Shown one piece after another: positions 4,718 to 5,997 of a DNA stretch of 5,997 nucleotides. Position numbers and translations under genes: made by a program. Position 1 is the first letter of the stretch, and every line of letters begins with the position of its first letter. Under the pieces are notes generated by a model. That model was not told where the DNA came from, did not search any database, and saw only the letters and a list, made by a program, of their open reading frames with translations. Origin of the DNA: Actinomycetota bacterium (GTDB lineage: Bacteria; Actinomycetota; UBA4738; HRBIN12); NCBI GenBank assembly GCA_005883885.1, contig VAYF01000050.1, positions 1 through 5,997 on the forward strand, read 5' to 3'.

Positions 4718-5997
4718 GTAAGCCTTCTCCCGGTGCTACTTCGTCGTCCCCTCGTTCTGACAAGGGCACCCACCCACCTGCCGCGAACAAGGACCGAGGA
4801 GGGAAGAAGCGAGCGCCGAGCCCTCCCGCAGAGCCGGGCCTGGCCAGGATCGTCGCCATCGCGAACCAGAAGGGTGGCGTTGGCAAGTCAACCACGGCGG
4901 TCAGTCTCGGAGCGGCTCTCGCCGAGCTCGGCTACCGGATCTTGGTCGTCGACCTGGACCCGCAGGGCAACGCGTCGACCGGCATGGGGATCCGTCACGA
5001 GGCGCGCGGTGTCACCGTGTATGACGTCGTCCTGTCGGAGGCGCCGGTCGAGAGCGCCATCGTCCCGACCTCCGTGAAGTATCTGGACGCGGTCCCCTCC
5101 ACGATCGATCTGGCGGGAGCGGAGATCGAGCTTGTCAGCCAGTTCTCCCGGGAAGCGCGCCTCAAGAAGGCGCTCGCCCCCGTCGGTGAAGGCCGCTACG
5201 ACTTCATCTTCCTCGACTGCCCGCCCTCGCTCGGCCTCTTGACGATCAACGCCCTGACCGCCGCCGAGGAGCTGATCGTGCCGATCCAGTGCGAGTACTA
5301 CGCGCTCGAGGGACTGGGGCAGCTCCTTCGGAACGTCAACCTGGTCCAGCAGAACATCAATCCGGAGCTAAGGCTGACCGGCATCGTGATGACGATGTTC
5401 GATCCGCGGACCAAGTTGTCGGAACAGGTGGTCGAGGAGGTTCGCCGCTTCTTCGGCGAGGTCGTGTACGACGTCGTCATCCCGCGCACGGTTCGACTCT
5501 CCGAGGCCCCTGGCTTCGGCCAGCCCATCACGGTCTACGATCCCCGATCGAAGGGGGCCGAGTGCTATCGGGAGCTGGCCCAGGAGGTCGCCGCGCGGCC
5601 TCGCCCGGAGAGCCCGATGCCGGTGTTCGACGACCTGCCTTCGGTGGTGGTCCAGCCCCCTTCGACGGAACCCGCCGGAGCGCGGGACAACGAGCTCTTG
5701 CCGGCTGACCAGCTGATCGCAGCGGGTGTGCCCAGCGCGGAGCCTGGGGCCGACTCGGACGCCGAGTCCTACCTCGCCCGGCCCGAGGACGCCGAGTCCG
5801 ACCTCACCGAGTCCGACGACTCCGAGGCGTCGGCTCCTCAGATGGGAACGGCTGCCGAGCAGGGATCGGCGGCCGGGCCCGATCCCGAGCTGGCGGTTGC
5901 TCCCGTTGCCGACCCGCTTCCGGCTCCGCCGGCGCCTGCGCTCGGCGAACTCGACCCCCAGCCGGGAGCACCGGATGAGGTCGAGTGGACCGAAGCG
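4714..5997 (+). CDS. parA: Chromosome-partitioning ATPase ParA/Soj with long acidic C-terminal extension (3' end cut)
   Basis: ParA is the Walker-type ATPase that binds nucleoid DNA when ATP-bound and moves ParB-parS complexes. The frame is open for 428 codons to the right edge. A basic, probably disordered tail (1-44) precedes RIVAIANQKGGVGKSTT, the deviant Walker A motif (KGGVGKST 53-60). Further motifs are LVVDLDPQGN (77-86) and Walker B FIFLDCPPSLG (164-174). IPRTVRLSEAPGFGQPITVY (256-275) and DPRSKGAECYRELAQEVA (276-293) complete a typical Soj core. After about residue 294, where homologs normally stop, at least 134 more residues follow, rich in D, E, A and P with no lysine. GTG at 4714 overlaps the rsmG stop and is the only standard start codon before Walker A. 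parB is expected just beyond the edge. Confidence 0.95.
   Translation, partial: MSKPSPGATSSSPRSDKGTHPPAANKDRGGKKRAPSPPAEPGLARIVAIANQKGGVGKSTTAVSLGAALAELGYRILVVDLDPQGNASTGMGIRHEARGVTVYDVVLSEAPVESAIVPTSVKYLDAVPSTIDLAGAEIELVSQFSREARLKKALAPVGEGRYDFIFLDCPPSLGLLTINALTAAEELIVPIQCEYYALEGLGQLLRNVNLVQQNINPELRLTGIVMTMFDPRTKLSEQVVEEVRRFFGEVVYDVVIPRTVRLSEAPGFGQPITVYDPRSKGAECYRELAQEVAARPRPESPMPVFDDLPSVVVQPPSTEPAGARDNELLPADQLIAAGVPSAEPGADSDAESYLARPEDAESDLTESDDSEASAPQMGTAAEQGSAAGPDPELAVAPVADPLPAPPAPALGELDPQPGAPDEVEWTEA
5758..5808 (+). repeat. Tandem-like coding repeat in the ParA extension
   Basis: Two 21-base units (5758-5778 and 5788-5808) differ at only two bases and begin 30 bases apart. They encode DAESYLA and DAESDLT, and TESDDSEAS follows directly, so this acidic segment of the ParA tail may have grown by local duplication of Asp/Glu/Ser codons. 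The repeat is short and of low complexity. Confidence 0.6.

Noticed and set aside
5590..5620. Frameshift at the end of the ParA core explaining the extension
   Set aside because: The frame stays open with GC-rich third positions and an orderly acidic Pro/Ala composition for over 130 codons, unlike a random out-of-frame run. A sequencing error cannot be fully excluded without the downstream sequence.
5289..5708. 139-codon plus-strand frame inside parA
   Set aside because: It is an out-of-frame shadow of the ParA core and tail, where the parA frame has all expected motifs. Its product is Arg/Gly/Pro-rich without a family.

Overview
This window is a chromosome-origin neighbourhood of a high-GC bacterium. 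It carries the well-known dnaA / rpmH-rnpA-yidD-yidC-khpB(jag)-rsmG-parA cluster, with dnaA running leftward off the window and everything else running rightward. Gene order, GC-rich third codon positions, a short Oxa1-type YidC without the large Gram-negative periplasmic domain, a KhpB without the Jag-N domain, and an RsmG whose N-terminal motif resembles the actinobacterial form (PLGMIG before RHVVDS) together point to Actinomycetota, probably a deep-branching or uncultured lineage. That placement is inference, because no database search was possible.

Left part (1-1270, minus strand): the first 423 codons of dnaA, the replication initiator, cut by the window edge inside its DNA-binding domain. 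Middle (1271-1528): a 258-base divergent intergenic region holding DnaA-box-like 9-mers, a candidate dnaA promoter on the minus strand, a good -10 element for the rpmH operon on the plus strand, and several short inverted repeats. It is at least the dnaA autoregulatory region and may be part of oriC. The dnaA-dnaN gap, the other usual oriC location, lies outside the window.

Right part (1529-5997, plus strand): a tightly packed probable operon. It encodes ribosomal protein L34, the RNase P protein, and the membrane-insertion pair YidD/YidC. It continues with the RNA-binding protein KhpB, the 16S rRNA G527 methyltransferase RsmG and the chromosome-partition ATPase ParA, which is open at the right edge. 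Four-base start/stop overlaps (rnpA-yidD, yidC-khpB, rsmG-parA) and a 3-base gap (yidD-yidC) imply translational coupling. The longest gaps are 20 bases (rpmH-rnpA) and 30 bases (khpB-rsmG).

The genes couple replication initiation (DnaA), segregation (ParA plus a perfect 18-base parS palindrome that forms the first six codons of rsmG), ribosome and tRNA maturation (L34, RnpA, RsmG) and membrane protein biogenesis (YidD, YidC). I see no mobile element, CRISPR array, tRNA or rRNA gene, and no evidence of a wholly new system. The points most worth a second look are the long acidic C-terminal extension of ParA, the parS site built into the rsmG start, the in-phase TAG-GGC-TTG junction between yidD and yidC, the enlarged cysteine-bearing loop of YidC, and the DnaA-box / upstream-ORF arrangement in front of dnaA.
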